Shown here: positions 8,753 through 17,013 of the stretch, one piece after another
Layout: each line of letters starts with the position of its first letter
How positions within the stretch are numbered: position 1 is the first letter of the stretch
NCBI RefSeq assembly: GCF_000257645.1
Contig: NZ_AJHJ01000007.1
Location: 124,001-188,000 of the forward strand
Length of the DNA stretch: 64,000 bases
Origin: Serratia sp. M24T3
GTDB lineage: Bacteria; Pseudomonadota; Gammaproteobacteria; Enterobacterales; Enterobacteriaceae
Direction: 5' to 3'
Made by a program: the position numbers and the translations under genes
Notes under the pieces: model-generated
Databases searched by the model: none
What the model saw: only the letters and a program-made list of their open reading frames with translations
Told to the model about the DNA's origin: nothing

Positions 8753-9002
8753 TTGATACTCGCTCTTTTTAAAAGGTACGGGTTTATCTGCACTCTGCGG
8801 GATAATTCACACCGCGTTTCTCAATTGCTTCAGTTTGACTCGCTGGCTAAAAAAATACTCCACTGCGCGTCAACTAAACAGTTTTCACCCAAGCAGAATG
8901 TTAACGAATTGTTTCATTCAGTGGTTTTCGTTAAGCCAAGGAAGGAATTAATTTATTGACGGCATAATGTCTGGCTGACATATTGATTACATGAATATTT
9001 TT

Positions 9003-9151
9003 AGCGCACTGACTTACACAACCATCACAACGACTACCTTTTACGGTGGGTCGCAGGTTGTTGTGCGCTGGTAAACAACAACCTCAACCCCGCCAACCAT
9101 GGCAGGGGTTAAGTTAGCTCCTGACATTTGCGGCTCAATCAGGAGAACACC
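9003..9151 (+). promoter_or_regulatory. Structured leader RNA with alternative hairpins and a sequestered ribosome site
   Basis: About 150 bases directly upstream of the cysteine hydrolase gene fold into nested helices. AGCGCAC (9003-9009) pairs with GTGCGCT (9063-9069), ACAACC (9018-9023) with GGTTGT (9056-9061), and CGAC (9031-9034) with GTCG (9050-9053). AGGTTGTTGT (9055-9064) can instead pair perfectly with ACAACAACCT (9075-9084), which would break the first fold. A further stem with one bulged base spans 9086-9110 (AACCCCGCCA with TGGCAGGGGTT). Finally CTCCTGA (9118-9124) pairs perfectly with TCAGGAG (9139-9145), covering the ribosome site. This layout resembles a translational riboswitch; I could not match it to a known class. 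Confidence 0.6.
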
Positions 9152-9703
9152 ATGCAACCTCACTCTCAAGTAAAAAAAGCCCTGCTAGTTATCGATATGC
9201 AGCTGGGCCAATGTTCAGTAGAACCGCTGCCATACCTGCGCGATAATCTGCTGAACAATATCAATCAACTTATTAGCCATTTTCACCAGATTGACCAGCC
9301 GGTGTTTTTTATCCGCCATGCGGGTCCAGCCGGATCACCTTTTGCCGCAGGTGAAGCCATTTGGAATGTCATTCCCGAATTGAATATCGACCCGTCACGA
9401 GATATTTATATCGATAAGTCGCGCGCCAGCTGTTTTGACGGTACTTCCTTGGCAAATCAGCTCGAGAAAAAAGATGTCCAGGAAGTCGTCATTGTTGGTC
9501 TTAAAACTCAATATTGTGTTGATACTGCCTGTCGCTCAGCTCTGGCCTTAGGCTTTAAGCCGATTCTTATCTCTGATGCACACAGCTGCGTTAATACCCA
9601 ACAACTTGCCGCAGCGGATATCATTGCTCATCACAATGCCTGCCTTAATGGTCCAATCGCACGCGTAATGCCGACTGTGGAATTCTGTCAGCTTTCGATT
9701 TAA
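9152..9703 (+). CDS. Isochorismatase-family cysteine hydrolase
   Basis: 183 residues from the ATG at 9152, chosen because AGGAG lies seven bases upstream; an upstream GTG at 9128 lacks one. The catalytic triad of the family is visible: D15 in LLVIDMQ, K89 in YIDKSRAS and C122 in KTQYCVDTACRSA. Members hydrolyse isochorismate, nicotinamide, N-carbamoyl or similar amides; the short length and absence of an aryl-carrier domain exclude an EntB-type enzyme, but the substrate is not identifiable. It is a single gene preceded by an unusually structured leader whose last hairpin masks the ribosome site, so expression is likely controlled at translation. Confidence 0.88.
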   Translation: MQPHSQVKKALLVIDMQLGQCSVEPLPYLRDNLLNNINQLISHFHQIDQPVFFIRHAGPAGSPFAAGEAIWNVIPELNIDPSRDIYIDKSRASCFDGTSLANQLEKKDVQEVVIVGLKTQYCVDTACRSALALGFKPILISDAHSCVNTQQLAAADIIAHHNACLNGPIARVMPTVEFCQLSI

Positions 9704-10075
9704 GAATTAAAATTGAATAATTAAAATGTTAATAAATGGACAAGCTTAAACTTGTCCATGTTTAGCCCTTTGATTTTTCACCAACTGATTGTTTATAATT
9801 AAGAATATTCCTGAATATTGGCGATATTAGCAGCAACATTCTACTCCCTTAAGTTTTTCTTAATTTTTATCCTGTATTTTCAAGGGTGTTGGCTAACTAT
9901 ATGAAGGTTAAATAAGGCGCAATTTAAGAGTTTTATACACTTTACTGATGCCCTCGGAAGTCTTAACGTTGAACTGAGTTAATTTTTAACGGTCAGCTTT
10001 TTAGTAAGCTTGTAGTTAATCTTTTAGTTAATAATTTCCGGCGCCTATTTTGCCGACAATAAGATGAGGATATAT
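9704..10075. other. AT-rich intergenic region with one hairpin; no gene seen
   Basis: A perfect nine-base inverted repeat (9736-9744 with 9751-9759, core GGACAAG/CTTGTCC) lies 33 bases after the hydrolase stop and may end its transcript, although no proper T-run follows. The rest is AT-rich and should contain the ybjG promoter. No open frame of note. Confidence 0.5.
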
Positions 10076-10681
10076 ATGGAGCAGCTCAATCACCAGCTGT
10101 TTACCTGGATTAATGCGACGCCCAACTCGCCAAAATGGCTGTTGGATATCGCCTTGTTCCTGGCAAAAGATATGATTTTAATCGTGCCCGCGTTAATCGT
10201 GGGACTTTACCTGTGGGGGCAACACCACAACATCAACCCCCAACGCACTCTGGTGACCAAAATCGGCATTGCATTAGTGTTTGCCATGGCTTTTGCAAGA
10301 GCAATATCGGAGCTATTTCCTCATGCTCGTCCGTTTATGGAAGGCTATGGTTATACCTTTATGCATCATTCGTCCGATAGTTCCTTCCCGAGCGATCACG
10401 GCACAGCAATCTTTACCTTTGCCCTCGCCTTCCTGTTCTGGCATCGCGTCTGGTCGGGAACTGTGCTGCTGGTGATCGGTTTGGGTATTGCCTGGTCTCG
10501 CGTTTACGTAGGTGTTCACTGGCCGATGGATATGCTCGGCGGCTTCCTGGTTGGCATTCTGGGCTGCCTGTTTTCACAGCTGGTCTGGAACCTGTTCGGT
10601 ACACAAATCAGCAGCTTGCTGGATAAGTTGTACCGCTTTAGTTTTGCACTGCCGATTCGTAAAGGCTGGGTTCGCGGATAA
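10076..10681 (+). CDS. ybjG: Undecaprenyl-diphosphate phosphatase of the PAP2 type (YbjG)
   Basis: 201 residues, an integral membrane PAP2 phosphatase that removes phosphate from undecaprenyl diphosphate on the periplasmic side to recycle the lipid carrier. PAP2 motifs are intact: FPHARPF (RP at 85-86), SFPSDHG (105-108) and SRVYVGVHWPMD (S141, R142, H148, D152). The C-terminus ALPIRKGWVRG is nearly identical to E. coli YbjG. I placed the start at 10076 (MEQLNHQLF) because GATGAGGA lies just upstream; the ATG at 10064 overlaps that site. It is next to dacC as in E. coli, linking two envelope enzymes. Confidence 0.94.
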   Translation: MEQLNHQLFTWINATPNSPKWLLDIALFLAKDMILIVPALIVGLYLWGQHHNINPQRTLVTKIGIALVFAMAFARAISELFPHARPFMEGYGYTFMHHSSDSSFPSDHGTAIFTFALAFLFWHRVWSGTVLLVIGLGIAWSRVYVGVHWPMDMLGGFLVGILGCLFSQLVWNLFGTQISSLLDKLYRFSFALPIRKGWVRG

Positions 10682-10702
10682 GCAGGCCTGATAGAAAGTA
10701 AA

Positions 10703-10731
10703 AAGGCGAGGATATGGTCCTCGCCTTTTTT
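10703..10731. terminator. Bidirectional intrinsic terminator, ybjG / dacC
   Basis: A perfect ten-base stem, AAGGCGAGGA (10703-10712) with TCCTCGCCTT (10718-10727), five-base loop, followed by a T-run and preceded by an A-run. It separates two convergent genes. Confidence 0.92.
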
Positions 10732-10753
10732 GCATTCTGCGTTTTAATAAACG

Positions 10754-12025
10754 TTATGAAGCTGACTTACCAAACACGCTGGCAATTAAACCGCTGACTT
10801 TCATCATCACAAAGTCCCAAATGCGGCTAATGAAACCGCCCTCGGGAACATCTGCCTTGGCCACCAGCGGACGCTGCTCGATAACTTTGCCATCAAGTGA
10901 GAAGTTGATGGTACCTACAACCTGATTCTTGGTGATAGGGGCTTCAAGCTGAGGGCTGTTCAAGGTGAAGCTGGCTTTGAGATTTTTAAGCTGCCCTTTC
11001 GGGAAGGTCAATGAGGCATCTTCAGCTACGCCCAGAGGTACCGTTTTCTCTGCGCCAAACCAGGCCCGTTGAGTAGTAAATGCATCCGCGGCTTTGATTG
11101 GAGTAATAGTTTCATAGAAACGGAAACCCCAGGTCAGCAATGATTCGCTTTCGCTAAAACGCACGCGATCGCTAGGGGCTCCCATAACAACCGCGATCAA
11201 GCGCATGCCGGTTGAATCCACGGCGGAAGAAACCAGATTATAGCCTGCACCCGAGGTGTAACCGGTTTTGATGCCGTCGACGTTTAAGTTCGTGCTCCAC
11301 AGCAGGCGATTACGGTTAACCTGACGAATGCGGTTAAAGGTGAACTCTTTTTCCTTGTTCATCGCGTATTCTTCAGGCGTATCGTGGATAAGCGCCTTGG
11401 ATAACAACGCCATGTCTCTCGCCGAGGTGTACTGGCCGTCAGAGTCCAAACCGTGAACCGTTTTAAACTGAGTATTGGTCAGGTTCAACTGCTGTGAATA
11501 ACGGTTCATCAGGCCGACAAAGGCATCCTGACTGCCGGCAACGTAATCGGCCAGCGCAATGCTGGCATCGTTGCCCGATTGAATCACCACTCCCTGATTC
11601 AGTTCGGATACCGGAACCTGATCCCCTGGTTTGAGGAACATCAAAGAAGAGCCGCGCAGCACCGGATTGCCGGTCGCCCAGGCATCTTTACCAATGGTGA
11701 CCACGTCTGTGGAGTGAATTTTGCCTGATTTAAGCGCCTGCCCTACCACGTAGCTAACCATGATTTTACTCAGGCTGGCGGGGTCCAATCGTGCATCTGG
11801 CTGCGACTCGGCAATGATCTTGCCGCTGCCATAATCCATCAGCACCCATGATTTTGCGTTAATTTGAGGGCCAACTGGTGCGGCCGAAGTTGTTGTGGAA
11901 GGGGCCGCGATTTCGACAGATTTTGCCGGAGCAGTGTCGGCATGCGCAGCAGGAAACGTCAGCAACAAAGCCGTGCCGCTGAACGTACAAAGAAGGTTCC
12001 GTTTGGATAAGAAAGAGATTGTCAT
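10754..12025 (-). CDS. dacC: D-alanyl-D-alanine carboxypeptidase DacC (PBP6 type)
   Basis: A 423-residue low-molecular-weight penicillin-binding protein that trims the terminal D-Ala from peptidoglycan stem peptides in the periplasm. It has a signal peptide (about 1-29, ending AAHA), the three active-site motifs S84-L-S-K87, S150-G-N and K253-T-G, and a C-terminal amphipathic helix ([22 protein letters not shown]) that anchors it to the outer face of the inner membrane. It is about 20 residues longer than E. coli DacC owing to an Ala/Ser/Thr/Pro-rich linker after the signal peptide (residues about 31-53). Neighbourhood with ybjG supports dacC rather than dacA or dacD. Confidence 0.92.
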   Translation of the reverse strand: MTISFLSKRNLLCTFSGTALLLTFPAAHADTAPAKSVEIAAPSTTTSAAPVGPQINAKSWVLMDYGSGKIIAESQPDARLDPASLSKIMVSYVVGQALKSGKIHSTDVVTIGKDAWATGNPVLRGSSLMFLKPGDQVPVSELNQGVVIQSGNDASIALADYVAGSQDAFVGLMNRYSQQLNLTNTQFKTVHGLDSDGQYTSARDMALLSKALIHDTPEEYAMNKEKEFTFNRIRQVNRNRLLWSTNLNVDGIKTGYTSGAGYNLVSSAVDSTGMRLIAVVMGAPSDRVRFSESESLLTWGFRFYETITPIKAADAFTTQRAWFGAEKTVPLGVAEDASLTFPKGQLKNLKASFTLNSPQLEAPITKNQVVGTINFSLDGKVIEQRPLVAKADVPEGGFISRIWDFVMMKVSGLIASVFGKSAS

Positions 12026-12437
12026 AGGTTATTAGCGCTTTTGTCCGGGTAACTGAATTTTGTTTATCTTTCAATCAGGTCATGAACTCTACCGGTATAA
12101 AAATTACCGTTTTATTCGCAGATAAGAAACTCCCCCAATGTAAAGTTTCTTTGAATAGTAGTCATAATTGCACTTTTGTCTGCTCCTGAAAGCGTAATTA
12201 TGCGAATTCGGTCGAAAAATCTCGTCTGCACTACAATGAAGAGCGTTAGCTTAGCGAGAGAGTAGCCCATAAATCTAAATAATTTATCAACATATTAGCG
12301 AAATCATATAAATATCAGGGTTGGCAGAATTTCACTCCCTTGAAAATGTCGATAAAAATTTTCTTAATTTGCCTTACCCTTCACAAAATTTTCCGCTAAC
12401 CTAAAATGACATCGTCCTCTATCGCGGGAAGTGGGTT
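12026..12437. other. dacC/HAD divergent intergenic region; no gene seen
   Basis: 412 AT-rich bases between divergent genes. In E. coli a deoR regulator gene adjoins dacC, but none is present here. It presumably holds the dacC promoter and the promoter of the phosphatase gene; no convincing operator or RNA gene was seen. Confidence 0.4.
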
Positions 12438-13145
12438 ATGGATTTAGCGCTGTTCGATCTCGATAAAACGCTGATTAGTGATGACAGCGCCAGCCTGTGG
12501 CTACATTGGCTGGTTTCTCAGGGCTATACCCCGACGGCCAGTTTGCAGTATCACCAACAGCAAATGCACCCTGTCACCCACTATTCTGATACCCCTCCCG
12601 ACCCCGACATCATTGCCTCTTATTTAAAACTGACTCTGGCACCGATGAGTGGCTACCACTGCCACACCGTGGCCGGTTGGGTCGAGCGATTTGTGCATCG
12701 GGATATCATGCCGCGAATCTATCCTCAAGCCCGTCAGCAGATGGCCTGGCATCGGGAAAGAGGCGATGTGATTGCTCTGGTTTCTGCCTCGGGCGATCAT
12801 CTGGTGGCTCCCATTGCCAGAAGACTTGGCTTCGAGCAGGTATTTGCCTTGCAGGCCGAGATAAATAGTCATCCACGCTGCTTTACCGGCAAAACCACTG
12901 GCGATCTCACTTTTCATGAGGGCAGCGTTCGACGCCTTGAAGCCTGGTTATCTCAGAGCGGAACGCCGGCATTTAAAAAAACCTACGCCTATAGTGACTC
13001 GATATTTGACCTACCACTGTTGGAGTTTGTTGATAAACCCACCGTGGTCAATGGCTGTAAGGCGTTGCGTGAACACGCCGAAATCAACGGTTGGCCTGAC
13101 CTCAGCTGGCTGCGTCACCCCGTGCGGCAGACCGCCACCTCATAG
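12438..13145 (+). CDS. HAD-superfamily subfamily IB hydrolase
   Basis: A 235-residue cytosolic phosphatase-like protein related to the SerB/CicA branch. HAD motif I is at the N-terminus (LALFDLDKTLIS, nucleophile D7 and acid D9), motif II in ALVSASGDHLV, the motif III lysine probably near the TGKTTGDLTF segment, and motif IV in YAYSDSIFDLPLL. A helical cap lies between motifs I and II. The family removes phosphate from small metabolites; the substrate is unknown. It converges on a LysR gene 24 bases downstream. Its start is the first ATG, preceded by GGGAAGTGGG. Confidence 0.87.
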   Translation: MDLALFDLDKTLISDDSASLWLHWLVSQGYTPTASLQYHQQQMHPVTHYSDTPPDPDIIASYLKLTLAPMSGYHCHTVAGWVERFVHRDIMPRIYPQARQQMAWHRERGDVIALVSASGDHLVAPIARRLGFEQVFALQAEINSHPRCFTGKTTGDLTFHEGSVRRLEAWLSQSGTPAFKKTYAYSDSIFDLPLLEFVDKPTVVNGCKALREHAEINGWPDLSWLRHPVRQTATS

Positions 13146-13169
13146 TTCATCGTCACTCAATCTACTGAT

Positions 13170-14093
13170 TTACAAACCAAAATCTCGCTCAAAGGCCGCA
13201 GCTTCTCTGGCCAGTAGTTCACAGCTGAAATCGATAAATTGGCTGAGTGCGGCCGAACGATGACGCCCAGCCTGAGTCTGTAGCTGTAAGGTGCGATGGC
13301 TAAGTTGCTCAATATTAATGGATTTCATTACCAGCCCGTCAGCGCGAGCATTGAACATCACCGAAAAATGGCTGCATGCCACAATCGCCCCCGGCGTATT
13401 GAGCATGAAATCATACAGCGTACTAAAACGATTACAGCTCAGTGCTGGCTCAAGGAAAATGCCATTCATACGACACGAGAGGTCAAACAGCTGCCCGATG
13501 GTGCTGCTCGGCTCATTCAACGCCAGCGGATAAGCGCGCAAATCATCTAAGCTAACCTCCTGAATAGCAAGCGGATGATGGCTAAGCATCGCCAGTCTGA
13601 CCGTCGCCGGATGCGAGGCCAGCACTTCAACACCGCGCTCCGGCGTCAGGCTAAACTGCAAGGCCAGATCACAATCGCCGCTGCGGATCATCTCCGAAAC
13701 CTGCAACGCCGTGCCGACATTGAGATAAAACATCACCCCAGGATTGATTGCCCTGAAACGCGCAAACATTTGCGGCAACAGGCTATACGCAGGACCGTCT
13801 GTACAGGCCATGCGGATCACCGTCCGGCGCACCGCTTTTAGTCCCTGAATTTCTGCAATCGCAAAATCCATGTCCATCATGCTTTTACGTACATGATTTT
13901 CAAGAATTTGTCCGGCATCGTTCAGCACCATTCCCCGCGCGTGCCGCTCAAACAGCGTGGCGCCAATCCGGGTTTCGAGTTGTTGTATTTGCCGACTGAT
14001 AGCAGAAACGGCAACAAACAGCTGTTTGCTGGCGGCGCTCAGCGATCCGGTATTGGCGACCGCCAGGAAATAGCGAATTTCGTTACTGTGCAT
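13170..14093 (-). CDS. LysR-family regulator of the adjacent peptidase/permease operon
   Basis: 307 residues. N-terminal winged HTH (about 1-60): EIRYFLAVANTGSLSAASKQL followed by VAVSAISRQIQQLETRIG and LFERHARGMVLNDAG. The C-terminal effector domain spans about 90-300. I chose the ATG at 14093 (MHSNEIRYF) because AGGGG is spaced six bases upstream; an ATG seven codons further up has its ribosome site too close. It is divergent from the M20 peptidase-MHS permease operon, and the shared promoter region holds a T-N11-A type dyad at 14135-14157. That is the usual layout of a LysR activator and its target. Confidence 0.91.
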   Translation of the reverse strand: MHSNEIRYFLAVANTGSLSAASKQLFVAVSAISRQIQQLETRIGATLFERHARGMVLNDAGQILENHVRKSMMDMDFAIAEIQGLKAVRRTVIRMACTDGPAYSLLPQMFARFRAINPGVMFYLNVGTALQVSEMIRSGDCDLALQFSLTPERGVEVLASHPATVRLAMLSHHPLAIQEVSLDDLRAYPLALNEPSSTIGQLFDLSCRMNGIFLEPALSCNRFSTLYDFMLNTPGAIVACSHFSVMFNARADGLVMKSINIEQLSHRTLQLQTQAGRHRSAALSQFIDFSCELLAREAAAFERDFGL

Positions 14094-14134
14094 TTTTGCC
14101 CCTGAATCGTGCATGCCCCTATTTTGTGCATGTC

Positions 14135-14157
14135 AGCGTTATAATTAAAGCAACGCT
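14135..14157. promoter_or_regulatory. Probable LysR binding site (AGCGTT-N11-AACGCT)
   Basis: A perfect six-base inverted repeat with an 11-base spacer, the classical LysR-type recognition layout, between the lysR start and the peptidase gene. A further half-site, GCAACGCT, recurs at 14181-14188, as expected for an activation site nearer the target promoter. Confidence 0.6.
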
Positions 14158-14257
14158 TTATTGCAATTATTATTATTGTGGCAACGCTGTGTTTTCTATT
14201 AGATAGAACGAGTAGTCAAACAACATAAAAATAATTAACACAACCTCGAGACATTTT

Positions 14258-15688
14258 ATGACAGTGGAAAAAGCAGTTAAACAAGCCATGAGCTGGTTCG
14301 ATAGCGGCGAATTCAAAGCCGTTTTGGCACGACGCGTCGCGCTGGCGACAGAAAGCCAGTCTACCGAACGCGATGAAGCTATCCAGCGTTACTATCAACA
14401 AGAAATCAACCCGGCGCTGCTGGCAATGGGCTTTGAACTGCAATTCATTGATAATCCTCATGCAGTTAATCGCCCTTTCCTTATTGCCACCCGTATTGAA
14501 GACCCGGCTTTGCCTACGGTGTTGAGTTATGGCCACGGCGACGTGGTATTTGGCGATGACGAAAACTGGAGCGAGGGGCTGGACCCATGGGTGCTGTTTG
14601 AAGACGGCGACCGCTGGTATGGCCGTGGCAGCGCCGACAATAAAGGGCAACACAGCGTCAACCTGGCCGCCATTGAGCAGGTTTTTGCGGCTCGCGGCGG
14701 CAGTCTGGGTTTCAACTGCAAACTGTTGTATGAGATGGGTGAAGAAATTAGCTCACCAGGATTGGCCGAGATTTGCCAGACCTATCAGCAGGCCCTGAGC
14801 GCCGATGTGTTTCTCGCCTCCGATGGCCCACGCCTGAGCGCCGAACGCCCTACGCTATTCCTCGGCTCGCGCGGCGCGGTGAATTTCCGCCTGTCGGTCA
14901 ATGCCCGCGACAAAGACTATCACTCCGGTAACTGGGGCGGCCTGTTGCCTAATCCGGGCACTTTGTTAGCTAACGCGATCGCCTGTCTGGTCAATCAACA
15001 GGGTCAATTACAGGTCGCAGCGCTCAAGCCACCTGCTGTAAGTGCAGCCATTCGCCAGATTCTCAGCGATATTGAGGTTGGCACTACGCCTGGCGATCCG
15101 CAAATCGATGTTGACTGGGGCGAGGCCGGTCTCACCCCTGCCGAGCGACTGTTCGCCTGGAACCAGATGGAAGTGCTGTCGTTCCTGACGGGTAACCCTG
15201 CACGCCCGATGAATGCTATCCCGGGCAAAGCCACAGCAGTGTGTCAGCTGCGACACGTGGTAGGAACTGACTGGCAAAACCTGCAACAGCACGTGCGCCA
15301 ACATCTTGATCAGCATGGATTCCACCGTGTTGAGGTCGAGTTTTTGCGCGGTTCTCCGGCTACCCGTTTTGATCCCACCGACCCATTGGTGAGCTGGGCG
15401 CTGGAGGTAATGCAACACAGCAGCGGTAAAAAACCGGCGCTGTTGCCTAATCTTGGTGGCTCGCTGCCCAACGAAGTATTTGCCGATATTCTGGGACTGC
15501 CAACGCTGTGGGTGCCGCATTCCTATCCTGCCTGCGGTCAGCACGCCGTCGATGAACACATGCTGATTTCCATTGCCCGCGAAGGTCTGCAAATCATGAC
15601 TCGCCTGTTCTGGGATTTGGGCGAGCGCGGCAACTCGCTGCTTAAAGCTCATCATGAGCACGCGGCTAAAACAGGCGGTGAAGCATGA
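14258..15688 (+). CDS. M20-family metallopeptidase/amidohydrolase
   Basis: A 476-residue zinc-dependent exopeptidase of the ArgE/DapE/ACY1/CPG2 superfamily. Zinc and catalytic residues can be followed: H93 in SYGHGDVV, D127 in YGRGSADNKGQHS and E162-E163 in YEMGEEISS. The dimerisation lid runs from about 215 to 340. It would hydrolyse a dipeptide or N-acyl amino acid in the cytosol. Its stop overlaps the start of an MHS-type permease by four bases, so the permease most likely imports its substrate. A LysR regulator is divergent. The exact substrate is unknown. Confidence 0.88.
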   Translation: MTVEKAVKQAMSWFDSGEFKAVLARRVALATESQSTERDEAIQRYYQQEINPALLAMGFELQFIDNPHAVNRPFLIATRIEDPALPTVLSYGHGDVVFGDDENWSEGLDPWVLFEDGDRWYGRGSADNKGQHSVNLAAIEQVFAARGGSLGFNCKLLYEMGEEISSPGLAEICQTYQQALSADVFLASDGPRLSAERPTLFLGSRGAVNFRLSVNARDKDYHSGNWGGLLPNPGTLLANAIACLVNQQGQLQVAALKPPAVSAAIRQILSDIEVGTTPGDPQIDVDWGEAGLTPAERLFAWNQMEVLSFLTGNPARPMNAIPGKATAVCQLRHVVGTDWQNLQQHVRQHLDQHGFHRVEVEFLRGSPATRFDPTDPLVSWALEVMQHSSGKKPALLPNLGGSLPNEVFADILGLPTLWVPHSYPACGQHAVDEHMLISIAREGLQIMTRLFWDLGERGNSLLKAHHEHAAKTGGEA

Positions 15689-16971
15689 GCCAGCTCTCCT
15701 CTGCAACCACGTCCAGCGGAGCCGCCAGCGCAGTCAAGCCGAGCCTGACCAAAACGCTGTTTGTAACCTGTATCGGCAACGCGCTGGAATGGTTCGATAT
15801 CGCCGTTTATGGTTTTTTTGCCGCCTACATTGCTCGCGCCTATTTCCCGACGACTGACCAGACCGTTTCACTGCTGCTGGCGTTTGGCAGCTTCGGCGTT
15901 TCGTTTCTTATCCGCCCGCTGGGCGCTATCGTACTCGGCGCTTTTGCCGACAGGGCAGGTCGCAAGGCCTCGCTGCTGGCCTCTATCAGCCTGATGATGG
16001 TGGGCAGTTTGCTGATTGTTATCACGCCCTCCTACGCCACCATCGGTCTGGCCGCTCCACTGCTTATTTTGCTGGCACGCCTGATTCAGGGCTTCTCGGC
16101 GGGCGGTGAGTTCGGCAGCTCCACCGCGTTTTTGGTGGAACATTTCCCGGAGCGCAAAGCCTATATTGCCAGCTGGCAGTTTGCCACCCAAGGTGCCAGT
16201 ACCCTGCTAGCCTCGGCGTTTGGCCTCGGGCTGTCGCAGTGGCTGTCAGAGTCACAGATTCAGGATTGGGGATGGCGCATTCCTTTCGCCTTCGGCCTGT
16301 TGATTGGTCCGGTGGGTTTGTATATTCGTCGCAACATTGAAGAAGCCGAGAGCTTTGTCAAAGCAGACAAAACGGCCAAGCCGTTAAATACTCTGTTTGG
16401 CCAGCAAAAAACGCTGCTGTGCATGGCAATTGGCCTGATGGTGGTCTCCACAGCGGTCAATTATATGCTGAACTATGTTCCGACTTACGCCACTAAAACG
16501 CTGCATTTTTCAGGTCAAGTGGCTTTCACCGCCACGCTGCTGGCTGGGGTCATCCTCACCGTCGCAACGCCGCTGATGGGGCTGTGGGCTGAAAAAGTGG
16601 GTCGATTGCCGCTGATGTGGGGAGCGCTCATCCTGCTGCTGGTGACCATTTATCCGGGTTTTTGGCTGATGATTCACTACAACACCGCCTTCGCACTGGT
16701 GGCTTTGGTGTGCTGGATGGCATTACTGAAGTCGGTATATTTCTCGGCGGTACCCTCGATGATGGCGGACCTGTTCCCGGTTACCACCCGCGCCAGCGGC
16801 ATGGCGATCGGTTATAACATCGCAGTAACGGTGTTTGGCGGCTTCGCGCCGTTTGTCTGTACCCTGCTGATTACCGCTACCGGCAGTAAGCTGGCACCGA
16901 GCTATTACCTGATGATGGTAGCTTTGCTTAGTCTGTGGGCGCTTATCAAGTCACAGCAATCCCGCCGTTAA
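15685..16971 (+). CDS. MFS permease, metabolite:H+ symporter (MHS) family
   Basis: 428 residues with 12 predicted membrane segments. The MHS signatures are clear: GNALEWFDIAVYGFFAAYIA in segment 1 and RLIQGFSAGGEFGSSTAFL in segment 4, with ADRAGRKASLL in the first cytoplasmic loop. Relatives (ProP, KgtP, CitA) import organic acids or osmolytes with protons. It overlaps the upstream M20 peptidase by ATGA and is therefore translationally coupled. The substrate is probably the peptide-like or N-acyl compound cleaved by that enzyme, by inference. Confidence 0.9.
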   Translation: MSQLSSATTSSGAASAVKPSLTKTLFVTCIGNALEWFDIAVYGFFAAYIARAYFPTTDQTVSLLLAFGSFGVSFLIRPLGAIVLGAFADRAGRKASLLASISLMMVGSLLIVITPSYATIGLAAPLLILLARLIQGFSAGGEFGSSTAFLVEHFPERKAYIASWQFATQGASTLLASAFGLGLSQWLSESQIQDWGWRIPFAFGLLIGPVGLYIRRNIEEAESFVKADKTAKPLNTLFGQQKTLLCMAIGLMVVSTAVNYMLNYVPTYATKTLHFSGQVAFTATLLAGVILTVATPLMGLWAEKVGRLPLMWGALILLLVTIYPGFWLMIHYNTAFALVALVCWMALLKSVYFSAVPSMMADLFPVTTRASGMAIGYNIAVTVFGGFAPFVCTLLITATGSKLAPSYYLMMVALLSLWALIKSQQSRR

Positions 16972-16978
16972 TATCACG

Positions 16979-17009
16979 CCCTCGCCGATGACAACCGGCG
17001 AGGGGTTTT
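16979..17009. terminator. Intrinsic terminator after the peptidase/permease operon
   Basis: A perfect nine-base stem CCCTCGCCG (16979-16987) with CGGCGAGGG (16996-17004), followed by GTTTTA. It lies between convergent genes. Confidence 0.8.
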
Positions 17010-17013
17010 ATGC

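Noticed and set aside
8717-8959. 80-codon plus-strand frame
   Set aside because: Lies antisense to the true N-terminus of the frameshifted methyltransferase and lacks a ribosome site.
9003-9069. Guanidine-II (mini-ykkC) riboswitch
   Set aside because: An ACGG sequence occurs in the region, but the class needs two hairpins with ACGR loops and only one partial match is present.
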